Assembly (NCBI RefSeq): GCF_048771995.1
Contig: NC_133037.1
Span: forward strand, 315,001 to 379,000
From: Taeniopygia guttata
Taxonomy: Eukaryota; Chordata; Aves; Passeriformes; Estrildidae
Direction of reading: 5' to 3'
DNA length: 64,000 bases
The notes under the pieces are model-generated. The model did not search any database. It was not told where the DNA came from and saw only the letters and a list, made by a program, of their open reading frames with translations. Each line of letters starts with the position of its first letter. Position 1 is the first letter of the stretch. The translations under genes were made by a program, and so were the position numbers. Below are positions 11,120-23,100 of the stretch, in pieces.

Positions 11120-14100
11120 TTGCCTTTTCCTTAATCGTTAGAATTGCCAACAAGCTAACAAGCTGTTTTTATTTTCAAGTCCCAGAGTGGCAGTGTCAAG
11201 AGAAGAGTTGTAATAGTGTGTTTCTTTGTGCTGCAAAAACCTAACATCAGTTTCCACCTTCAAGACAGTGAAATACTCTTAATACGTTTTGTGTCCTAGA
11301 CGTGGAAATGCAGCAGGAAAATGTATTAAAGCAGCAGCTGGTCTGGCAGAGCAGATCAGTATCTGTCTTCCCGTTGTGAGCTCCACTTCTCCTCCTGTTA
11401 GTGGGTTTCCAGTTTTTCCATTGCCTGTGCATCACTGATAGGGGCTCTGTAAGTAAGTGTGGCTCGTTAGCTCTTCCTGAGGACCAAATACTTGGGTTTT
11501 AATCTCCTTTTGGAAGGAAAAAACCCTGATATTGGCCTGATTCATTCCAAGCGTGTGTTCAGCCGAAGTAGTCAGTTGTTACAAGTCTGGACCATGGGCT
11601 GTTAGGTGTAATGCAGTGTGAAAGGAAAATCACTGACCCCTTGTGTGCTCTCCAGTCTAATTGAATGCTCCTCTCCAGCAGCACTTGCTTTGACTCAGCC
11701 AGGGAGCTCCAGCACTCACCCACCAGTGAGGGGTTTTGGGAGTGGGCACTCAAGATGCCAGCCGTCCCTGTCAGTCCCACAGCATTTCTGCTCAGAGCTG
11801 ACTGATGTGGGGCAGGGGTTCTCACCACTCAGTGCTGTGCTGTGCGGTCTGAGATAGGCTGGCACAGAACAAGGGGCTTTGTCCCTGTACAGGTCGATGT
11901 GGTGGCAGCCACTTGTTTGGCTCCCACTGTGACCATGTGGGGTTGGCCACACAGGGGGCTGTGGAGGGTGGCTGGGGCAGGTGGGTCTGCCAGCTGCCCT
12001 GCTGGCCTGCATTCCCCAGGGTGGGGAAGCAGAGCCACCAGCTTGGCCTGGAAACAGCCCCTCTCTTCGATGGAAATGCTTACTTGAAATTAAGCACATG
12101 CTTAACAGCTTTGTGTCAGACGAGGAGAAAATGTGCAGAGGAGGATGGTCTAGGTCAGGAGTGGGGGCTGTTGGCTCTTCTCAATGAGGGTTGCTGAAAA
12201 GTCACGTACAGAGGAGATGAACTCACAGTGGCAGCTTAGGGGAAGGAGGATGTGTGAGGGAAGGATTTAGGTTGGTTGGCTTCTTGCACCGACAGTGAGT
12301 GGGTGAGCTCTAGGATTGCTTCCCCTCAACAGAAATAATTTTTTATAATGAATTTTGTGTCAGATGCAGCTAAATTGGAATACTTTCATGGAGTCACTGC
12401 GGTGTTTTGCCTACTCAAAGCCTATATGGAATTTGGACGCAAGCTCCCAGAAGGGAAGAGGAGTAGGAGCTCTCTGGAGCAAACTGCCTGTAACAGCATT
12501 TGCAGCAGTGTGCTGACAGACCTTATCAAATTCTTGGGACACTACGTGGAGTTGTAGCTCCTGTTTGAGCTATTCTGCCCCAGGAGGATCGTGGCCCAGT
12601 GGGTTTGAAGGTTATGGTGGCTATATGGCTGGAGTGTGACACAGCTGTGGGATGCTGAAGCTGTCATGAAAGAGAGCAGGCAAGAGCCCATCCCCAGCTT
12701 CTAGATGGCTCGAGAGCAGTGGCCATGTGGGGCATCCCAGGAGTGTCCCCTCAGTGCCACTGAAAACAAAGCTCTGCCTGGCTGTTCCTGTGGTCACACC
12801 GCATCACAGCCATGTCCCAATGCAGCAAAGCCCCCACAGTGTCCTCTTGCCACTGCTCCATCTCTCAATGGGTATTTTGGGAGGGGACATGGCCAGGCAC
12901 CTTTGTGTGCATATTTTGCTGTGATGAACAAGCTCATTTGAGGAAAAGCTGAACTGGAAACCCCATCCCATGCTCACAGCTGTGCCAAACTCAGTGTCTT
13001 CTGTGGGTTCTGCATGAGCCCCATGGTCTCCTAAAAACTTCTGGAGAGATACAGAAAGCAGACATATTTATTATGCCTAGATTTGCTGGCCAGGGAGCTA
13101 CATCTTTCTTGGGAAATATTTTGGGGTCTGCAACTCGAAAAAGGCTGAAAATCCAGTTTTTTTCCTCTGCTGAAAACCATAGGCATAGTGGCATGGGATA
13201 ATGAAATGTTTCAGCACTAATTCTCAAGTTTCTGGCTCTTGTGGCTTTGTGTTAGATCCTGCATGGTCACTGAACACTGTGTTTGGGGGTGTAATGATGA
13301 GATACCCACCAGTGAGCTGTTCTATAATGGGTTGTTAAATAAAATGAACTCCTTGGGTAGACTATATAAACAGTCTCTGTATATATGTGTGCCTGGGCAT
13401 GGAAATGTGGTTTAAAACCATTCAGAAAATGTTCCCAAAGAAAAAAATCTCATATACACGTGGGAATGTGACAAAGCATCTACTTACTGTCCAAATACAC
13501 TGTGGCATCTCCATGGGATTGGGTTTTATAGGAGCTGAGTTACTTTGAAGTGCTGGTTTATACTAATTTAGAAATTCCAAACATGAAACTAAATGTGCTC
13601 TAACCCTACGTCTACTCAAATAAATCCAGAGGATTAGCCACAGAAAGGAAACTGGGAATTTACACTTAATTTCTTCATTAAAAATGAGGTGGGAGTTCTT
13701 GTAACCAGCCTAATTTCTGTGTTTTGCAGTGCAGGCTGTTTAGAGTTGCTGGCACCACGCCAAGGTGTCACTGCCCAGGTACTGTAGAGCTGTTCCATGG
13801 TTGTCACCATGCTCTGTTTTGCTCTGGGGTGTGGCGTTACAGATGGTGGGAGGTCGATGTCCCTCCAGCTGCCCTGCAAGCACTGGGGGCGAGGGGTCAG
13901 GCTGCCCGTGGAGGGGCTGGTGGGACCCAGGGTGCCCTGACGAGAGGTTTAAGCCACAGTGTGAGCTTTGCCTGGCTTTGGACCCAGAGCAGAGCACTGT
14001 CTATCTGTTCTGTCTCTCACCTGGTACTAGTGAGTTTTGGTCAGCTGTTGGTTAGGTTTCCTTGGGAATTTATGTGAAAGTACAACCCGCTGCTGCAGTC

Positions 14101-17100
14101 AAGGTGCACACAGGCAGCTGTGTGAACATCATCCTTCCTGGGAAGGCAGGCTCAGCTCTGTGGGCTGCCAGTGCCCGGGGGCTCTCCCACTGCCAGGGCT
14201 GGCATGGCCTTGGTGCTCCATGCTAAACAGGGGAGTCTCCTGAGGAGCAGGTCTGTACCCTCAAGCTGAAGGTGGGTGGTGGGAATGCTTTCCTGGGGGC
14301 CCCAGGGCTCATCCCTGCTTTGCATTTCAAGCTCAAGCAGGTCCCAAATTGCAAAGGGAAATTCGGTCAAAGTGGCAAAAGTTTCTGTGCCTGGAAAGAG
14401 GAAGTTTTGCTGCTTTAGGGAACAGAAACTGGCTCCTGATTGTGGCACGGTGCCTGTCTGCTCTGGGAGCCCAGTGCTGCTGGCTGGGCAGGCAAAGTGT
14501 TTGCCAGTCCCTCAGGAGACAGGAGGGTCACAGGCATGCTGCTGGTTTCTGGAGAGCTCTGCCAACAGCTGGCTGTACAGACTAGAAATTCCTGGTACCT
14601 GGATGCTCAGAATAGATTTGACCCATTGCTCATCAAATCCCCTGTACTAAATAGCAGTTTAGGTAGAAAACAGGAAAAGGGACATTTTGGTTAAAGCCAA
14701 GGGTTTTCCAGGGCAGGTGTTTGACTCCCAGATGCGAATGTGAACCCACACCTCAGGAGCAGCAGTGGATGCAGGCTCAGCTGCAGGGTCTGGGGGGATG
14801 GAAATGAAGGGCTTTGCTATCTCTTTTCTGATGTTTCAAAGTTTTGTTTACGTGGCTGACTGACAAGATTGTTGGGACTGAGGGCACCGGAGAAGTGAAT
14901 AAGGCACTGTGAGATGTTTATGGATGCCCAGGGATGCTCACTGGCAACACCTCACTACGCCTTGTAAATCCCAACATGTGTTTGTTCAGTGGCACTGCTG
15001 GGACACTCTGATGTCCTCTCTCAGCAAGGGGTTGAAAACATAGTAAGTCTGAGTCCCTGTCTGTGGTAATTTAATGCAAGCACCAGGCAAGCTGGAATGT
15101 GTTGTGCTTGGAAACAATGTTCTAACCACCTGAGTGCCACCACACACTGCTTACAGCACCTGAGTGCCACCACACACTGCCTACCACACCTGAGTGCCAG
15201 CACACACTGCCTGCAGCACCTGTGTGCCACCACACACTGCTTACAGCACCTGTGTGCCACCACACACTGCTTACAGCACCTGAGTGTCACCACACACTGC
15301 CTACCACACCTGAGTGCCACCACACACTGCCTACCACACCTGAGTGCCAGCACACACTGCTTACAGCACCTGAGTGCCACCACACACTGCCTACCACACC
15401 TGAGTGCCAGCACACACTGCCTACCACACCTGAGTGCCACCTCTTACAGCACCTGAGTGCCAGCACACACTGCCTACCACACCTGAGTGCCACCACACAC
15501 CTCTTACAGCACCTGAGTGCCAGCACACACTGCCTACCACACCTGAGTGCCACCACACACTGCTTACAGCACCTGAGTGCCACCACACACTGCCTACCAC
15601 ACCTGAGTGCCAGCACACACTGCCTACCACACCTGAGTGCCACCACACACCTCTTACAGCACCTGAGTGCCAGCACACACTGCCTACCACACCTGAGTGC
15701 CACCACACACTCCCTACCGCCCACGCCTCCCCACCAGGGTTGTGCACAGCACGTGCCAGGGTGGACCGTGGCTGCCAGCAGCTCCCATCTGCAGGGGCTG
15801 AGCCCCTGAGCTGCACCAGGGACAAGGGATGGATGGGGCATGTGGCTGCCACTCTGTGCTGGGAATGGGATAGTTTAGGGTGTGACTGCTCCTCTGTACC
15901 AGGCACGGGGTGGATGGGGATTGGCATTCTTGACTGGAGGAAGAAAAATGGCTCCAGGGATGGGTGACTGTTGCTTGATGGCGTTGTTCCCAGGGCAGTG
16001 TTTTGACAACCCCAGGCACTCAAGGTCCCTTTGGCATGGGGATCCCTGGGTACAGTGCGGCTCCTGTGCTGGGGCAGCATTGTTGTCCTTGTTTCATGGT
16101 GGGGAGGCGGGTGCTAAGGTCCCCCGATTGATGTCTCTGGTCAGAAGAGTGGCAGGATTTGAACTGAGGTCCTCAGCTGAATTGAGGTTTCTATGTGACT
16201 GCCCCCAGCACACATCCCTGGGGTCACAGTGTGGCAGGGGATCAACAGCAACGTCTGCAGGAGGGATCCGCTTTGCTATTTCTTTTTTTGGTTTCGTTGG
16301 GTGTTTTTGGTTGTGGGTATTTTTGTTTTGTTTTGTTTTAATTCCTGTGGGTCTGGTAAAGAAATGATTTTAAGTTGTTGTCTTCAAGTTGGGCTGTAAC
16401 GCCCTGCAGCAGGTGGAGGAGGTGGCAGACTGTCTACAGCATCTCTCACTTTGAGAGGCCAGTAGAATTTATTGATGTTTTTGAGCAGAGGGAGCAGTAC
16501 TTATTCCTAACATCTGGAGAGCAGCTCTGCTGGCAGCTGCTGTTCTGACAGAGTGAGGCTGCAGGGCCATGGGACGAATTGTTCCTGGGAAAGCCCAGAT
16601 CAGCCCAGGCCCAGATCAGCCCTTGTCAGATGTGATGTGCTGGTGAGCAGGGTGGATAGCAAAGCCCACGATGATCTTGCCTTGATACCTGCTGAGTGTC
16701 AGCAAGGCTTGTCCAACACAGAGGGTGTACGCTGGCTCCTCACGCAGGTCTGTGGGAGCTGGGACTGGGATCTCCAAGGATCTCCAGGGGATGTGCTGGC
16801 TGTGGCATCCTGCAGCAACAGGGATGGCACATGGTCTGATCTGCTGATGCTGATTCCTGTGCCTTCCTCTCCTCTTTATCAGACCTGTGGATAAGCACAG
16901 CCTTGCAAGGTGGGGCAAGAGGCTCCTCAGCATGGGCTTTTTCTCCAGTGGGCAATATGATAGAGGCTAACTTGGATAGTTAAGCTCTTTTCCATGTTAA
17001 GGGGCTTGTTCTGCTGTGCCCCTCCTCTGAAGGCAACACGGCCAGAGCGACAATCAGGGGTTTGCTGCCGTGCTCCCAAAGTGCTGCTGTGGGAGCTCTG

Positions 17101-20100
17101 GAGCTCTGGTGGAGTGGTGGAGCCCAGGCACAAAGCCCAACATTCAGTGAAGCTGCAGGCTCATGTTTGCATCTTCAGCCATGGAACCTAGCTGATGCTG
17201 TGCCAGCTACTGGAACAAGGCTGCCTGTTTTCGGCCTGAACCATTGTAGGGCTGTTGCTGTTACAAGATGTCTGCAGGTTATGTATTCTAAGTGAAACTT
17301 GAATACAAAACCTTCAGTTCTAACCCAGAAGCAAAATTGCCTGAAAGTCTGGATTTTGAAAACATGTATGTCTATTATTTTAAGGAAATCTGGAACTTAC
17401 CATTCCATTTCTGTCTCATCTCTGTTTAAGGTATTTTGCTGCTGTGTACAGCTCCCTTCTGGAGCAGGAACTCATTTGTTATTTGGTTTTCATCCACTGT
17501 CTGCTGCGTGCTGCCAACATCCAGAAGGCTGTGAGCTGCTTGTGACCACTGCTGTCTCTAGTGGGTCACCTAAATAAAAGGAGCTGTTGAAGACTTGGCA
17601 TATTCCTGAAAATAGCTGTGTGTGGAGAGATCATTTTAGGAAGGGAAATTTTACAGTATGATGATAGTACTTGATGAAGAAGGGAAGATGAGGAGGTTTA
17701 GCCAAAGTTGTTTGGCTTGTTGTCATCTTTCAGTTTGTCTTATAGACCTAGACATTGTGGTTCAGAGGCGTCAGGACTGGTGTGCTGTTGTGTGGGGTTT
17801 CCCAAGGCTGGGAACTGCCTTGTGCAGGACAGGGCCTCACGTTGGGCTTTTGGCAAAGGGTGCAGCATGTCATTAAATGGGGAGGAAACTGGGGTTAAAT
17901 GTTTGTTTGAAGGGACAGAAATCGATGTCTGGAGAGCAGATACAGGTAAGGTCTGCTTTGATGCGTACAGGTCTCTGGAACGAGGTAAGGGGTAAAGGAC
18001 TGGGGTGGGTGCTCCTCGTGTATCCCTCCCGGGCTTCCCAGCCAAGACACTGCTCTGGTCAGTGTGGTGACAGCCTTGCTGCTGGGGCTGTTTGCCTGTG
18101 GAACCACAGCTCAGCTACACTCACGTAAGCTGCTGGAAAAAGATGTCAAATTTTGGGAGAAGCTGGGGTTGCAATGTTAACGTCCCTGGAATCTCCTACC
18201 TGTAGTGCCATTTTCTGCTGAGAGTTGGTATCACAGCAAGCTCAGTGGGTCTCTCCAAAAAGCTTTGGAAACAGCAGCTTCTACAAATCTTGAAGACAAA
18301 ATTATAAAATTATAGAGAAAAGGAAAGCTTTACGTGCTTTAACCAAATTAGAGCAGTGCTCAGCTGCTGAATCCAGTATGACCACTGATCTGTAACAACA
18401 TTTGAAATTATCCAAGTTATATAATTATTATAATCCTAATTTCCTAATTGGGAGGGGAATGGGGTAGGGAGAGAGGACCTCCAGAGTTGAATCTGTGGAG
18501 ATGTCAGCAGGCATAGTGCTTTCAGAGTGATGCCTGGAGAACACCTTTTGCTTTGTTCAGGTGCTGCCTGCCAGAGGAGACAGGGTGTGAGTGTAAGGGC
18601 TGGCCACAGGCCAGAGGAGCCTCGTTCATCCTTTGCACTTCCTTTGCACTGATCATTCTCTTTACTTGAATTTCTTCTGCCTCAGAATGAGGACAGGGGT
18701 TAGAGTGGAGGAAGGCTGCACTGGTGATTTGGAAAAAGTGTGTCTCTGTAGACTGCATCTGTATAGCTTGGTTGCTTCTGCATTTGGAGTGCTCAGTTAA
18801 TGAGGAAAAGGGTTTTACTAAGCTTTCTGTAGCAAGCTTCCTCTGCGGGCTGGGTGCTCGACCAAGTGGTGGTGGTTTGTTTTTTGGACTCTGGTGCTGA
18901 GGCTGTGGAGCAGGTGATGCGTGGGGGGTACCCAGAGGGGGACAGCACTGCAGCACAGCGTTGCTTCTCAGAGGCAGGCTCTAAAGAAGGGTAGAGTTCT
19001 GCTCATTATCTCGAGCTTAATTGATTCAGCAGAACTAATGAGGAAAACACAGGAAAACATTTACTATAAACTATTGCTAAATGAAATAGATTTGAACTGA
19101 CACATGCAAAAGACCAGTTGTGCTAGGTAAGAAGCTATTACTTTAATGGATCCTTTTTTCAGCCCTGACTTGCACAGATATGCCTTCAGAGCACTTTGAG
19201 CATGTGAAGTGCTAAGTGTTAGTACTAGCAATAATAAAATAGTAACGACCAAAGATTGAGGAGCCAAACTCATGGTTCATCAGGGACTCTTCCCTGCGGA
19301 AGAGAGTTTGAATGGTCTGAGGTTGGTCACTGAGGCCAAAGCTTAATGTAAATGAGAAACACAGGTTGAGTGGTGGGGGGGTGACAAGGAAAGAACAGCT
19401 GAGGAAGTGCAGCCTAAACAAACCAAGTGTCTTACTCCTCACAGTTTCGGCAGGGGAGGTGTCTCTTGGGCTTCTGAGTAGAAGTGGGTGTCCTTGAGAT
19501 GAGGCACGCTTGGCTGGTCTGCTCAGCCCCTTGTCCCCAGGGAGGGGGAAGAGGAGCTGAATTTCCATGAGGGGTGAATTTAAAGGACATACAAGCTCTT
19601 GCTGCTCAAACACGTGCTGTTCTGACTGTGACAACCCCTCTTGAGCCTGTTTGTTAATCCCTCTGCTTGTCCATTCCTGGTGGATTTGATTGTATAATCT
19701 GAAGTATTGTATTTAATGCAGGATGAAGGCTAACATAATAAGCTTGACGAGTCTTCCTAGCGACATGAAAGATGTGCAATTTTAGTTTAAAAAGTGCTTC
19801 TTTTTCATGTTTCTCCACTTTGAGCAGTTCCCCATGCAGTTGCACTTGCTGTTTCAGTGCCCTGCTGGGGGAAGCACTGCTGGGTGCCAGGCACCCAACT
19901 TGTGTGGAGCAATGCAGCCCATGCTGGGCTGCCAGGGCTGGGAAGGGTGTTTTGTGGGAGGGCTGTGCAGGTCCTGTCTGCATTGCCTTCAGCTTTCTTT
20001 TCCAGTTGGGCTCAGCATGACAGGGTTGGGGCTGATGGAGTGATGGTGGCCATGAGCTGGGCCAGCTGTGGCTGGAGGAGGGAGCAGAGGAGATTTAGAG

Positions 20101-23100
20101 GGGAATCACACTGTCAGCTGCAGGCATCCAACTTTAGTGCCACTGCTGGAGCTGAAGCTGGAGCCTCTGAGGACTCACAGCAGCAGATGGCTGGATGGCA
20201 ATAGGGACCTGTGGTTGTTCAAGCTGTTGTCAGGCTTTGGCCTCACTGTAGCAGACTGGCTGTGCCTGCAGCCCAGCAGTGCCCTGATCCTGTCCCAGGC
20301 TCTGTGTGCTCCTGCTGAGGTGGGTTCTGCCAGGCAGCAGCCGAGAGCTGCCACTGCCAGAGCAGCAGATGGAGCTTGGGTTTTGCCCTCTGAGATGATT
20401 TAGGATGCTGAGAGCCTCTTCCAGCATTCACACTCTCACACCTCTGGTGGTTGGAGGTCTGTGGCTGCGGTGGAGGTGAGCGTGGCTGCTGCTGCTGAGT
20501 TGCAGTGCTTTGGCCTGACCCAGCTGTGCCTTTCTCCAGCCATCAGTCCTGTGCTTGCTGTGACTTGCCTTCTGGCAGTTCTCTGTGCTCTGTCCCCTTC
20601 CTTACCTCAGCCACCAGTCCCATGTGAGGCTGCCAAGAGTGAAATTTAGGAGCTGTCAGAAAGAAAAGTTTGGAGTCAAGAGGAGAGAGAGGGAAGAATG
20701 AGTTTTCTAAGAGTGATAGCTCCCTGCAGGCACAAGGTCTAGGTGGCTGCAGGGAGCAGAGGGATGTTTAGATAAACCATTACTGATGTCACATTAGTGA
20801 CTTGCAAACTGCCCTAGCCCAGGGCTGGCATTGTGCAAAGGGCAAAACTCAACAAAACCCCCACCTCCTTGCTTGAGGAACTTGTGGCCTAAGCAAACAG
20901 TGAAACCAGAGTGCAAGTCTCACTTGAAGCTGTTTTTTGGTTTGGGTTTTTTTTGGTTTGGTTTTTTTTTTGTTTTGTTTTGTTCTTTGTTTTTTTTGTT
21001 TGTTTGTTTGTGTTTTTGATTTGTTTTGGTTTGGGGTTTTGTTTGTTTGTTTGTTTGTTTTAAGAATGTCTGCTGTGCCGTGTGGATACTGTACTGTTGG
21101 TAATTCTTGAGAAAAAATTGTCCAGATTCATTTTGCCAGAGATTCTCAACCTGAGTGCCTTGACTGGCCACAAGTGCACATTGATTTGCCTCCCGTTGCC
21201 TAAAAAGTATGAGCTCTGAGGAGCTCTGTGCTATTGCCTGCCCTTGAGCATCACTGCAGCTGGAGACTGCTTACATCTCAAGTGCCTCAACAGTGGAGTC
21301 CTCTTCTGAGATGACATTTTCCTCCAGGCATCCCAAAAAGCCTGGTTTTGACAGGTCTGGTTGCGACACTGCAGCAGATAAATGAGTGATTGTGTGTACA
21401 AACTGCTGGGGGACGAGGGGGGAATGCTGGGGATGTGTGGTTGGTCTGGGCTCTGCCCAACACAGAGCAGGGCTTGTACTCTTCCTTAGCATGATGCAGC
21501 CAGGCTGACTTGGCATCGCTGGCTGTGTCCATTCTCCTGTGCAATATTTCCCCACTGGTTTTTAGCCTGTCCCTACTGTTCAGTGCAAGTTTGTGTCCTG
21601 CTATTCTCTTCAGACAGTATCCTAATTATTCTGAATATTCTCTCTGCAGTCAGAAATTTCCCTGAGTCATACCCAAATATTAATAAAAGCCTAATGGTTT
21701 AAGTTAAGGAAGGCAAGAGATAAAACTAGAGCCCTTTTATCACAACCTTTAATGGCCTGAAAATGTCAGTTGTGTGGGAGCAGCTGCCAAATTTTGAGCC
21801 TATGAAGATGATGGCTAAGTCCCACAAATCAACAAGTTTGGAGCGGATTATCCGATGCTGGCTGTGTCATTTTCCCAGGACTCCAGGCATGCTGGAAGCC
21901 AACACTTTAATCCTCTCTGATATGAAGTCTGAAAGGGGCTGGGCTCCCCTTCTCACTCCGTAGCTCTGGAGCTGCTGCAGCCAGCATGGCCTCGTGGAGG
22001 GCAGGGGCTCAGGGCTTTCCTCTGCGCCGCCGCTTCTGACTCACAAATTAGCTCCAGCTTTGCTTGAGAACTATTTTTAAGGTCACAAACACAGGATGCA
22101 GAAATCAGCGCATTTCATGGTTTTCCTGAGAGCTGCCTCACCACTCCTCTTCCTCCTTCTGTTTCCAACAGACTTCCTTCCCGAAGGGACATCCTGCATG
22201 CCCAGGGCTGGAGAGCTGTAATGGAAATTCTGGGAAATCACTTTTTATGCTCCTTATAGGTCTGGGATAAAGAACTGAACTCACACTGTGAAGACAGCTG
22301 AACTCTTGAGCTCTGATGTGGCTGGAAATCTTTTATCTCTGTCCCATTTTGTTTCTGCAATCGCACTCAAGGGTTAATCTGAGTAACCATCCTCTTAGCT
22401 GTGGCCCCTTGATTGGAATTCATTTGCATCACTTGTGAAGTTTTGCAGCAATAGCACCAATTGCAGTGTGCAGGGGCACAGCAGCGTCCTGGCAGGGCGT
22501 GGGCAGAGCTGCTCAGCTGCTGCTCGCCGTGGCTGTCCCCAGCTTGTGCCCAAGAGGCTCCTCATCAGCGACAGAGCAGCAGTCAAACATTTTGTGGGCA
22601 GGAGGTTTTGGATCTAGAATCAGCGCACAGTTCTGTGAGTTACTGAGTACTCAGAGCGTGTCAAAGAAAAATAGAGGCAATACAGTAAATGCCCACGGGG
22701 TGTTTTAAAATGCAGATTATAGAAAGAGATTGGTTTTGGAAGAAAACTTAGCATTTGTTCTTTTCCCACTTCAGTATGGGGCAGCTTGATTTAAAGAGTG
22801 AGATTTAACCCCTTCCACTTGTAGACGGCCTTCTATTACATTCATCCAGAGCAATTCCCCAGCTGTGGTGGCTGCCTGGTGCCTGCAGAAGGATGTGACT
22901 TGGCTGTATCCTGTTTACGATGGAGTTAGCTGTCCTCTTGGTGCCGTGGGGTACGGGTAGCAGCAGCACAGCATGTCATCCCTTCTTTGGACCCTGAAGA
23001 GGGAAATACCATATGTCGCCTTCCCATCCGTTTGTTGGAAGATCTGATGTCATTTGAAGAAAGGTGTTTCAGAGGAAGGATGTGTACAGCCAAAATAAAG

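Noticed and set aside
15127..15719. Possible CRISPR-like array
   Set aside because: Units follow each other directly without unique spacers, in a vertebrate intron. It is a minisatellite.
15097..15841. Long repeat-protein frames on both strands ([10 protein letters not shown] and [10 protein letters not shown] types)
   Set aside because: They result from a 30-bp tandem array whose unit is divisible by three. The frames begin and end at the array edges and lie in an intron.
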